A stretch of 42,702 bases of DNA. It comes from JBBQDZ01 sp038237515. Its GTDB lineage: Bacteria; Actinomycetota; Thermoleophilia; Gaiellales; Gaiellaceae. Below the pieces are notes generated by a model. The model did no database searches, had not been told where the DNA came from, and worked only from the letters and a program-made list of their open reading frames with translations. Every line of letters begins with the position of its first letter. Position 1 is the stretch's first letter. Positions 31,501 through 38,584 of this stretch are shown piece after piece. Location: assembly GCA_038237515.1 (NCBI GenBank), contig JBBRYP010000032.1, forward strand, positions 1 through 42,702, read 5' to 3'. The translations under genes were made by a program, and so were the position numbers.

Positions 31501-34500
31501 TCTACGGCCGCGCCAAGGTTGACGCCACCCTGCCGGCGCCGGTGCGCGCCGCGCAGGCGGAGATCCACGTCAGCCTCACCGAGACCGACTACACGATCGA
31601 CGTCGACACTCCCGGCGCGCTGCAGCTCCGCCTGCCATGCGAGCAGCGCTCCTACGAGCTCCTGGGGGCGAAGCCGAGCGGCTCCGTATTCACGAAGACT
31701 GAGCTAGAGGCGAAGATCGCCGCTGCAGCAGCGCTCGAGCTCGAGCAGGCTCCGAGCGGCGGCCTCGACAAACGCCTCGTCGGACGTGCGCGCACCTTCT
31801 TCCTGAAAAACGACCTAAGCGGCCCGCTCGCGATTGGACAGCTCCAGTCGCTCGCGCTCGTGTCGCACACCCACGCGCTCGCCCTCACCGACAGCCTCGC
31901 CGCAGACGTCTACGGCGGTCTCGTTGACGCGGCGCTCCTGACGCAAGCGGGCTACGTCAACTCGGTCGGCGACCCGGGCTGGTGGACCCCTTCCGGGACA
32001 CTCCTCTATCCGGCCAACCCGGCCCAGCACTTCTATCAGCCGACGGGCTCGAAGGACGCGTTCGGCAACGAAGCGCACATCGTCCTCGACGGCTACGACC
32101 TGCTGCTCACGAGCGCGACCGATGCCGTCTTGAACACGACGACCGCGACGCTCGACTACCGCGTGCTCGCGCCGGTGCAACTCGAGGACGCGAACCAAAA
32201 CCGCGCCGCCGTCGCGCTCGACGAGCTCGGTCACGTCAGCGCGTTCGCCGAGATGGGCAAAGCGGGCGCAGGGGAGGGCGACACACTCGGCGACCCAACG
32301 GTCCGCTACGCCGTCGAACTCGACCGCTTCCAGACGCAAGGGAAACCGGTGCGCTCGCATTCCTTCGCCCGCGAGCAGCATGGAGCTGGCAACCCGCGCT
32401 GGCAGGAGAGCTACAGCTACTGCGACGGGAGCGGCGCAGTCGTGCTGACGAAGGTGCAGGCGGAGCCGGGGATCGCGAAGCACGTTGCGGCGGACGGCAC
32501 AGTTACAGAGGTGGACACGTCGCCAGCACTGCGCTGGATCGGCAACGGCCGCGTCGTCCGCAACAACAAGCTCGCGCCAGTCAAGCAATACGAGCCGTAC
32601 TTCAGCGACTCGCCTGAGTACGACAACGCGCCCGCCCTCGTCGAGCTCGGCGTCACGCCGATCCTCACCTACGATCCGCTCGGCCGCCTGCAGCGCACCG
32701 ACTACCCGGATGGCACGCTCGCCCACATCGAGTACGGCGCCTGGCGCCAACGCGTATTCGACCGCAACGACGCCGTCCTCGACAGCAACTGGTACGCGCA
32801 GCACGGAAGCCCCAACCCCGCCGGGCCGGAGCCGTCAGACCCGATAGTCCGAGCCGCCTGGCTCACCGCGAAGCACGCGAACACACCCGCCGTGATTCAC
32901 CTCGACTCGCGCGGCCAGACCGCGTACGGCGTGCAGGACAACGGCATCGCGGGGACCTTCGGCGCCCGCACCGCCGTCGACCTCGGCGGCAGCCGCGTCC
33001 GTACCTACGACCAGCGCGACCGGCTTGTACTTGAGACGCGCTCCACCTACGCGGGCGCTGTCGTCTACGAGCGCAGCATGGAGCGCGGGGAGCGCCCTGT
33101 CCTCGCGGACATCATGGGAGGCCTCTGCCGCGCCTGGGACGGGACGCGCGTCTTCCGTGAAAGCTACGACGCCGGCCGTCGGCCGGTCAGCTCCTATCTC
33201 AAAGACGGCGCCGCGGCCGAGATCGTCCTCCACCACCAGCTCTACGGCGAAGTGCACCCAAACGCCGTCGCCCTGAACCTGCGCGGTCGCGCGCACAAGG
33301 TGCTCGACCCGGCTGGGCTCGTCACCTTCGAGCGCTTCGACTTCCAGGACGATCTCGTCTTGGTTGCGCGCCGGTTCGCGCGCGAGTACAAGCAAGCCGT
33401 CGACTGGAGCGCAGCCGAAGCGGCGGCGACGCCGGCCGCGCTCGACGCGACTGTTGCTGGACTCGTCGAGGCCGAGGTGTTCACTTCGTCGTTCGCTTAC
33501 GACGCGCTGCACCGCCCGATCTCGATCGTCTCCCCCGATGCGAGCGAGCTGGTGCCGCGCTTCAACGAGCGCAACCGGCTCGCCTCACTCCAGGTCGCGA
33601 TCCGCGGCGGCGCCCCGACAACCTTCGTGAACGCGCAGAGCTGGGACGCGAAGGGCCAGGTGCTCTCGACGAGTTGGGGCAACACAAGCGAATCCACTTT
33701 CACCTACGACTTGCAGACGTTCCGGCTGCTCCGCCAGCTCACGACGCGAAACGGCGACGGCGCCGTCCTCCAGGACCTTGCATACACCCAGGATCCGGTC
33801 GGGAACCTGACCCGCGTCGCCGATGCCGCCCAGCAGACGCTCTTCTACGCCAACGCCGTGGTCGCTCCGACCTGGCTGTATCAGGTCGACGCGCTCTACC
33901 AGCTCGTGCGCGCAAGCGGACGTGAATCTGCGAGTGGGCAACCGACCGAGACCGACCTGCCCCGCGGCCCCCTCCCCGGCGATGCGAGCGCCGTTCGCAC
34001 CTACACAGAACAGTTCGACTACGACGAGCTCGGCAACCTAAAACGACTCCGCCACACCGCGGCCGGCGGCAGCTGGACACGCTTCTACGCCTACGACCCC
34101 GCGACGAACCGCCTCACGTCGACGAGCCTCCCCGGCGATCCCGCCGGCGGCCCGTACAGCGCTACCTACAGCCACGACGCTCACGGAAACATGACCCACA
34201 TGCCGCACCTAGCGACGCTCGCCTGGAACGCAACAGACCAGCTGAAGCAGGTCGACCTCGGCGGCGGCGGAACCGTCTACTACGTCTACGGCGAGGGCGG
34301 CCAGCGGATCCGCAAGGTCATCGAGCGCCTCGGTCCCCTCGTCGAGGAGCACATCTACCTCGGCTCCGTGGAGATCACCCGCAGCCGCACCGGCGCGGGC
34401 CTCGTCCTCGAGCGCGAGACATTGCACGTCACCGACAGCGGTCGGCGCCTCGCGCAGGTCGACACGAAGACAATCGACACCAACGACCCGACCGACCTGA

Positions 34501-35876
34501 ACGTCCCGCTCGTGCGCTACCAGCTCGGCAACAACGTCGGCTCCGCCACTCTCGAACTCGACGCGACCGGGGCGGTCGTCACCTACGAGGAATACCACCC
34601 CTTCGGCTCGAGCTCTTACCGCGCGGGCCGGTCCGCCGCCGAGACGAGCCTCAAGCGCTACCGCTACCTCGGCAAGGAACATGACGACGACACGAGCCTC
34701 TATGCCTGCGGCGCCCGCTGGTACGCCGCCTGGCTCGGCCGGTGGACGAGCAGCGACCCCGGCGGGTTCGTCGACGGGCCCAATCTCTACCGCTACGCGC
34801 ACAACAACCCGGTAACGCTCTCGGATCCGAACGGCCGCGACCCCAAGGACAAGAAGCACAAGGTGTACCACCACGGTCCGAAGGGACTCGCCGATCCGTC
34901 CAAGCGTGCCGAGGCTGAGAAGTACGCGCGGAGCAAGGGCTACACGATCATCGGGTGGAACCAGGAAGAACACTTGTGGAACCTTGAGAGCATCCCGCCG
35001 CAGGAGCCGCGGAAGCCCACCGAGCCGAAGCAACCGGGGCCGGACGCGCCCGGCCCCGCCCCCCCCGCGGATGTCGTGAAGCCGTCGGCGGCCCCCCCCG
35101 ACGACGCCACCTCCGCGCAGACGGCGGGACAAGGCGTCGTGACGACCTACAACGCCGCTCAGCGGGGCGGCTACGAGAACACGATCAAGGAGACATCCGC
35201 GGACGCCGTCAAGAAGATCGTGGCGCTCAAGAACTCGCAGCAGCCCGGCGATGCCGCTAAGGCATGGGAGAACAGCAAGGCGGCGTCCGACGCTCGGATC
35301 GACGCCCGAGCCCTCGCCCGAGAGAAAATGACGCCATCGGCGAGGTCGCTCTCCGAAGCAGTCGACAACAGCCAACACTTCGACGACTACGCCAAAAAGT
35401 ACGCGACCCCGCCCGAGACGCGGCCCTCGGTCGGCAAAGGCAACCCACCGCGCCCCCCCGACCCGCAGACCGCGGACGCCTACACCCTCGCCGAGGACAT
35501 CGCCGAAGCGTCCGGCCGGAGCCGCGGCGGGATCGGCGGATTCTTCCTCCGTTCGGGGAAATGGGCCGGCCCTATCGGAATCGCCGTCGGACTCTTCCTC
35601 GGCGGGAAGGCAATCTGGGACGCGCCCCCCGGGGAACGCGGCCGAGTTGCCGCGCGTGAAGGTGCCGCGTTTGCCGGCGGCCTGGTGGGAGTCGAGCTCG
35701 GTGCCACAGCTGGTGTCGCGATCGCCGCCGGCATCTCCTCGTTCCTAATCGCGCTGGGAGTGGCGTCGGGACCGATCGGCTGGCTCGCGATTGGGCTCGG
35801 GATCCTCGGCGGCATGATCGGGGCCTGGCTCTTCGGGAAGCTCTTCGCGGGCTTCGGTACGAGCATCTACGACTGA
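28509..35876 (+). CDS. Tc toxin TcB-TcC fusion (SpvB / FG-GAP / Rhs core with variable C-terminus)
   Basis: A 2455-residue protein. Residues about 45-150 are the SpvB/TcB N-terminus (LPKGGGAIRGIDEKLGV, LSPGRGGFGPGLTLGYDSGAGN, FQLSGFEDLVPAL). About 415-650 contains FG-GAP/propeller strands (FLDLDGEGLAG, DVNGDGQLEL, LDLDGDGLVDLL, DMSGDGLPDL). Rhs/YD-like repeats follow to about 2110. The core closes with YHPFGSSSYRAG, RYRYLGKEHDDDTSLYACGARWYA, SSDPGGFVDGPNLYRYA and LSDPNGRD; Asp2083 and Asp2106 match the two aspartates of the Rhs autoprotease. In known systems the TcB-TcC shell encloses the cleaved C-terminal toxin. Classical TcB and TcC are usually separate proteins; here they are one chain. 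ATG 28509 is 5 nt after the TcA stop with no strong ribosome site, so translation is probably coupled. Confidence 0.92.
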   Translation: MLDELQPDRRPQVQGEQPPEVRAGTPATGLTGSLFRTDVARPSALATPAALPKGGGAIRGIDEKLGVQQATGAAGLTVSLGLSPGRGGFGPGLTLGYDSGAGNGSCGVGWTCSPGSIRRGTDRGVPRYRDESDTDVFQLSGFEDLVPALVDDGAGGLTRDLLEVAEGGATYLVERYRPRIEGAFARIERWRERATGETHWRTHSRTNSTSLFGRTAGARVADHADATRVFEWLLEEERDDRGNVVAYEYKAEDAAGVDAGAAQERNRAGNPYAQRYLKRIQYGNEVAGVAGNWLFEAVLDYGEHDAAAPTPAEVNPWPLRQEPFSSYRPGFELRTQRLCRRILMFHRFAELGAGATLVRATELGYDERPTLTRLTSVTQRGYIRGAGGYSSKALPPLELEYEDVALDESLKTLDPASLENLPAGLDGSSYRFLDLDGEGLAGFFSEEGGGWFYKRNLGGGTFGPAETVPSLPSTAATTEQARPGALRPQLFDVNGDGQLELVSLADPAGFFAREADASFAPFAAFASLPKLDFADPQLRLLDLDGDGLVDLLLSQDDAFLVHEGLGGEGFAEAQVAPKERDEERGPALLFADPTESIFAADMSGDGLPDLVRVRCAEVAYWPCLGHGRFGAKVTMGAAPLLDHPEAFDPRRLRLADIDGTGPSDLVYVRADGTTLIVLNQAGNTWAPAQTVSALPRTDDVAALDVVDLFGQGTACLVWSSPLPGEQGTQLRYVDLMGGRKPHLLRRMRNNLGRETTLTYAPSTTFYLADKAAGTPWVSRLPFPVHVVERVETVDHVTGARTVSSYQYRHGFFDPVEREWRGFGCTIKTDTEQFEDYALSGASNVVERDLYQPPVVTKSWFHTGALPDQPGSPDLYAHEFYSNATLPETELSPAGIDAACDTQEWREALRALKGASIRHEIYAQDGTPLAGEPYGVSAQSYNVRRLQPRGPNRHAVFLVVGAESLGYGYEREPSDPRVLHSFLLDSNELGQPTRTASVVYGRAKVDATLPAPVRAAQAEIHVSLTETDYTIDVDTPGALQLRLPCEQRSYELLGAKPSGSVFTKTELEAKIAAAAALELEQAPSGGLDKRLVGRARTFFLKNDLSGPLAIGQLQSLALVSHTHALALTDSLAADVYGGLVDAALLTQAGYVNSVGDPGWWTPSGTLLYPANPAQHFYQPTGSKDAFGNEAHIVLDGYDLLLTSATDAVLNTTTATLDYRVLAPVQLEDANQNRAAVALDELGHVSAFAEMGKAGAGEGDTLGDPTVRYAVELDRFQTQGKPVRSHSFAREQHGAGNPRWQESYSYCDGSGAVVLTKVQAEPGIAKHVAADGTVTEVDTSPALRWIGNGRVVRNNKLAPVKQYEPYFSDSPEYDNAPALVELGVTPILTYDPLGRLQRTDYPDGTLAHIEYGAWRQRVFDRNDAVLDSNWYAQHGSPNPAGPEPSDPIVRAAWLTAKHANTPAVIHLDSRGQTAYGVQDNGIAGTFGARTAVDLGGSRVRTYDQRDRLVLETRSTYAGAVVYERSMERGERPVLADIMGGLCRAWDGTRVFRESYDAGRRPVSSYLKDGAAAEIVLHHQLYGEVHPNAVALNLRGRAHKVLDPAGLVTFERFDFQDDLVLVARRFAREYKQAVDWSAAEAAATPAALDATVAGLVEAEVFTSSFAYDALHRPISIVSPDASELVPRFNERNRLASLQVAIRGGAPTTFVNAQSWDAKGQVLSTSWGNTSESTFTYDLQTFRLLRQLTTRNGDGAVLQDLAYTQDPVGNLTRVADAAQQTLFYANAVVAPTWLYQVDALYQLVRASGRESASGQPTETDLPRGPLPGDASAVRTYTEQFDYDELGNLKRLRHTAAGGSWTRFYAYDPATNRLTSTSLPGDPAGGPYSATYSHDAHGNMTHMPHLATLAWNATDQLKQVDLGGGGTVYYVYGEGGQRIRKVIERLGPLVEEHIYLGSVEITRSRTGAGLVLERETLHVTDSGRRLAQVDTKTIDTNDPTDLNVPLVRYQLGNNVGSATLELDATGAVVTYEEYHPFGSSSYRAGRSAAETSLKRYRYLGKEHDDDTSLYACGARWYAAWLGRWTSSDPGGFVDGPNLYRYAHNNPVTLSDPNGRDPKDKKHKVYHHGPKGLADPSKRAEAEKYARSKGYTIIGWNQEEHLWNLESIPPQEPRKPTEPKQPGPDAPGPAPPADVVKPSAAPPDDATSAQTAGQGVVTTYNAAQRGGYENTIKETSADAVKKIVALKNSQQPGDAAKAWENSKAASDARIDARALAREKMTPSARSLSEAVDNSQHFDDYAKKYATPPETRPSVGKGNPPRPPDPQTADAYTLAEDIAEASGRSRGGIGGFFLRSGKWAGPIGIAVGLFLGGKAIWDAPPGERGRVAAREGAAFAGGLVGVELGATAGVAIAAGISSFLIALGVASGPIGWLAIGLGILGGMIGAWLFGKLFAGFGTSIYD
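34836..35873 (+). other. Candidate C-terminal effector region of the TcB-TcC fusion
   Basis: This covers residues about 2110-2455, after the DPNG autoprotease site. It begins with a Lys/His-rich segment (KDKKHKVYHHGPKG...GYTIIGWNQEEHLW), then a Pro-rich linker (about 2160-2205), a helical polar stretch (NAAQRGGYENTIKE ... REKMTPSARSLSEAVDN) and a Gly-rich hydrophobic end from about 2354 (GPIGIAVGLFLGG, GFAGGL-like and GPIGWLAIGLGILGG). I recognise no toxin family. The glycine-zipper-like end suggests membrane action; the helical part could be an enzyme. The coding end coincides with a probable IS3 terminus, so the region may be truncated. Confidence 0.6.
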
Positions 35877-36227
35877 AGCGTCCCGGGTTTCGCGCCGGCT
35901 GGTTTAGTTGGTTTTCGTTGTGATCTCTTGGTCTGATTCGGTCTTCGCGGCCGTGTCGGGCCGGTAGTTCGCGGCGGTCTCGTTCGGGGTGTTGCCGCCG
36001 AGTGAGCGGTGCAGTCGCCGCTGGTTGTACCAGCCGATGTAGGTGAGCAGCGCGAGTTCCAGGTCGAGCCGGGTCCGCCAGACGCGTTTCTTCGTCAGCT
36101 CGGTCTTGATCGTGGCGATCACGCTCTCGGCCATCGCGTTGTCCAACGCCGTCCCGGTGCGGCCGCGGCTCGGGACGATGCCGGCGTCCGCGAGACGCTG
36201 GGTGTAACCCCAAGCGGTGTACTGGGC
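35874..36227 (-). mobile_element. 3' remnant of an IS3-family element
   Basis: Starting at 35874 the sequence tgaagcgtcccgggtttcg resembles the terminal repeat of actinobacterial IS3-group elements (TGAaCCGcCCCGGG type) and lies just outside the transposase stop at 35904. The element is cut at 36227/36228 by the IS30-family element. Its other end is not found to the right of the IS30 element. Confidence 0.6.
35904..36227 (-). pseudogene. IS3-family transposase OrfB, C-terminal fragment
   Basis: About 107 residues of the end of an IS3 OrfB: QYTAWGYTQRLADAGIVPSRGRTGTALDNAMAES, the last catalytic Glu in AES, then YIGWYNQRRLHRSLGG and TPNE. The first two catalytic Asp residues and OrfA are missing. 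The 5' side ends at the left terminal repeat of the IS30-family element, so insertion of that element, or a later deletion, removed the rest. It cannot encode a working transposase. Confidence 0.85.
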
Positions 36228-37674
36228 GAATTCAACTGGTCGTCGCGACACCTCGTGATGGAGGTGGTCGATGACAGGTCTTCGGAAGCGTCAGTTGGCG
36301 GTCTGTGCGATGCGTGGTCAGATCTGGTCGCCGGGGCGGCCGTCGACCGCGCGGCGCGAAGACCGTGTGCGGTTCTGGGAGGCGATCGCGCGTGGGGCCT
36401 CGAGCGAGGATGCCGCGGTTGCGACTGGGGTATCGCGGGCGGTTGGTTCGAGGTGGTTCCGACAGGCTGGCGGGATGCCGCCAATTTCGTTGGCCCCGTT
36501 GTCGGGGCGTTATCTGTCGTTTCCTGAGCGGGAGGAGATCGCGATTCTTCACGCGCAAGACCAAGGAGTACGTGAGATCGCCCGCCGGGTGGGTCGTTCG
36601 CCGTCCACGGTCTCGCGGGAGCTCCGACCTAACGCGTCGACTCGCAGTAACGCCTTGGCGTACCGGGCGACGACCGCGCAGTGGCACGCGGAGCGGCGCG
36701 CCAGCCGCCCGAAGGTCGCGAAGCTCGCCGCCAACGACGCGCTGCGTGAGTACGTCCAGGACCGGCTCGCCGGCGTCATCGCCAGACCGGACGGCGGGCT
36801 CGTGCCGGGCCCTGACGCGCGTTGGATTGGCCGCCGCCACGGCCGCCGACAAGACCGGCGGTGGGCGAGAGCATGGAGTCCGGAGCAGATCGCGAACCGG
36901 CTCCGGATCGACTTCCCCGATGATGACTCGATGCGGGTCTCGCACGAGGCGATCTACCAGGCGCTCTACGTGCAGGGACGAGGAGCCCTCAAAGGCGAGC
37001 TCGTCGCGTGCCTGCGAACCGGGCGGGCGCTCCGCGTCCCCCAGGCACGCACACGAGGGCGCGGCAAGAAGTTCGTCACCGCCGAGGTCATGATCAGTGA
37101 GCGTCCCGCGGAAGCCGACAACCGCGCGGTGCCCGGCCACTGGGAAGGCGACCTGATCCTGGGGCTCGAGAGCTCGGCGATCGGGACGCTCGTCGAGCGA
37201 ACCAGCCGGTTCACGATGCTGCTCCACCTGCCCGCATGGAAGCCCACGGCAACCAGCCGAGGGCCAAGAACGGGCCGGCGCTCGCCGGGCACGGCGCCGA
37301 GGCAGTCCGCGACGCGATCGTCGCCTCGATCACGACGCTACCCGAGCAGCTCCGCCGATCTCTGACCTGGGACCAGGGCGCCGAGATGGCCCAGCACGCC
37401 CAACTCCGCGTCGACGCCGACATCGACGTCTACTTCTGCGACCCGCACAGCCCCTGGCAGCGCGGCACCAACGAGAACACCAACGGGCTCCTCCGCCAAT
37501 ACTTCCCCCGAGGCACCAACCTCAGCAGACACTCACGCGAAGACCTCGCCGCTGTCGCCGCCGCCCTAAACAGCCGCCCACGCAAGACTCTCGGCTGGCA
37601 GACCCCCGCTGAATTCCTCGATCAACACCTACGATCTCTCGAACAAACAACCGTTGCGACGACCCCTTGAACTC
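36228..37674 (+). mobile_element. IS30-family insertion sequence
   Basis: The 22-bp ends at 36228-36249 (gaattcaactggtcgtc...) and 37653-37674 (reverse complement gagttcaaggggtcgtc...) match at 18 of 22 positions. They bracket a single IS30-type transposase gene, total 1447 bp. GG/GGG flanks both sides and may be the short target duplication typical of this family. Confidence 0.8.
36271..37670 (+). pseudogene. IS30-family transposase, frameshifted
   Basis: The first frame (from ATG 36271) holds an N-terminal helix-turn-helix region, the FPEREEIAILHAQDQGVREIARRVGRSPSTVSREL DNA-binding domain and the first catalytic Asp in GHWEGDLILG. It runs out of homology after TMLLHLP at about 37230. The second frame carries RAKNGPALAGHGAEAVRDAI, the second Asp in LTWDQGAEMA, the Glu in GTNENTNGLLRQYFP and the LNSRPRKTLGW end. 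One missing C in the CCCGC run at 37231-37234 reconnects the two to about 466 residues. As written the transposase is inactive, unless this is a sequencing error. Confidence 0.85.
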
Positions 37675-37749
37675 GGGTACTACACCCGGCTCGCTGAGAT
37701 GGAAAGGGAGGCCGCACGCGATCACAAGACGACTGAACGCATCGGCTGA
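37675..37749 (+). pseudogene. Possible 3' remnant of an unidentified gene
   Basis: Directly right of the IS30 element a plus-strand frame reads YYTRLAEMEREAARDHKTTERIG and stops at 37747-37749. The charged helical sequence looks like the C-terminal end of a real protein whose upstream part is lost. The family is unknown. From here to 38033 I see no further gene. Confidence 0.35.
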
Positions 37750-37983
37750 GGCGCGACCGTCATCGCGAGCCCGAAGGAGCGGCTCACTGAACGAATAACC
37801 GTCTTCGCTCGGAGAACGCGTGCCCTCCGCCGCCCCGCTTGATAACCACTCCGGATGCTCTTCGCCCTCGTCAAGCAGCTCAGGCGGCGCCATCGCCAGC
37901 CCCCGCTCGGCACAACGCTATTGAAGAAGTGGTCAGGGCCAAAGACAGCCGGCAGCCGCCATGCCGCGGCTTTTGGCTCCGTG

Positions 37984-37992
37984 TGCTATACA
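37984..37992 (+). promoter_or_regulatory. Possible extended -10 promoter of the arsR operon
   Basis: TGcTATACA (37984-37992) matches an extended -10 (TGnTATAnT-like). No good -35 lies 17 bp upstream. It is 42 nt before the ArsR start, where self-repression by ArsR would be expected. Confidence 0.35.
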
Positions 37993-38033
37993 ACTCCACA
38001 AGAGATTAGGTTACTCCTACCGAGGAAGGGCCC

Positions 38034-38375
38034 TTGACGCTCCTCTACCCGATTCCCGACGACCTGGCTGACCTGATCGCGCGCCGTTTCCGCGTGATCG
38101 GCGAGCCAATGCGGATTCGGCTGCTCGACCGCTTGCGCGCAGGCGAGGCCACGGTCGGCGAGCTTGCGCAGGCGGTGGTCGCCTCTCAACAGAACATCTC
38201 CAAGCATCTGGTCGTTCTGGCCGATGCAGGCATCCTCGCCCGGCGGAAGGATGGCAACCGCGTGTATTACAGGGTCGTCGACGAAGGCGTCTTCGCGCTT
38301 TGCGAGCTGGTCTGCGGCTCCGTCCAGCAGCAGCTGCGCACCCTGAGCGAACTGGTCGCGGGAGCGAGTAGCTGA
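38034..38375 (+). CDS. ArsR-family transcriptional repressor
   Basis: A 113-residue protein starting at TTG 38034, directly after GAGGAAGGG. It has an ArsR winged helix: FRVIGEPMRIRLLDRLRAGEATVGELAQAVVASQQNISKHLVVLADAGILARRKDGNRVYYRV. The only cysteines are a CELVC pair in the last helix (about residues 90-94), which could sense metal or thiol/persulfide stress; the classical ELCVCDL motif of ArsR/SmtB is absent (VGELAQAV instead). It heads a seven-gene run with one- to four-base overlaps and most likely represses that run. Confidence 0.88.
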   Translation: MTLLYPIPDDLADLIARRFRVIGEPMRIRLLDRLRAGEATVGELAQAVVASQQNISKHLVVLADAGILARRKDGNRVYYRVVDEGVFALCELVCGSVQQQLRTLSELVAGASS

Positions 38376-38584
38376 TGGGCGCCTGGCCGCTGGAACGCGT
38401 CCTGTTCGCGCTCGCCGGATCGATGACGCTCCTGAGCGTGCTGCTCGTGGCGCTTGCCAGCCCCTGGTTTCTCGTGCTGACCGCATTCGTCGGCGTCAAT
38501 CAGTGGCTGTACGTGAGCACCGGCGCCTGCCCCGCATCGGTCATCCTCCAGCGCGCCGGTGTCCCGCGGCGGTGTCCGCGATGA
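38375..38584 (+). CDS. DUF2892 (YgaP-type transmembrane) small membrane protein
   Basis: A 69-residue protein with two membrane helices (PLERVLFALAGSMTLLSVLLVAL and SPWFLVLTAFVGVNQWLYVS), followed by the conserved TGACPASVILQRAG. This is the DUF2892 pattern, also seen as the membrane domain of the rhodanese protein YgaP. The Cys in the ACPA motif is kept. Its ATG overlaps the arsR stop (TGATG) and its own TGA overlaps the ATG of the exporter gene. DUF2892 proteins often occur with sulfur-transfer or thiol-stress genes. Confidence 0.85.
   Translation: MGAWPLERVLFALAGSMTLLSVLLVALASPWFLVLTAFVGVNQWLYVSTGACPASVILQRAGVPRRCPR

Noticed and set aside
36271..37670. Programmed frameshifting in the IS30 transposase.
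   Set aside because: IS30-family transposases are normally one frame; the site is a plain C-run without a slippery heptamer or downstream structure, so an indel is more likely.
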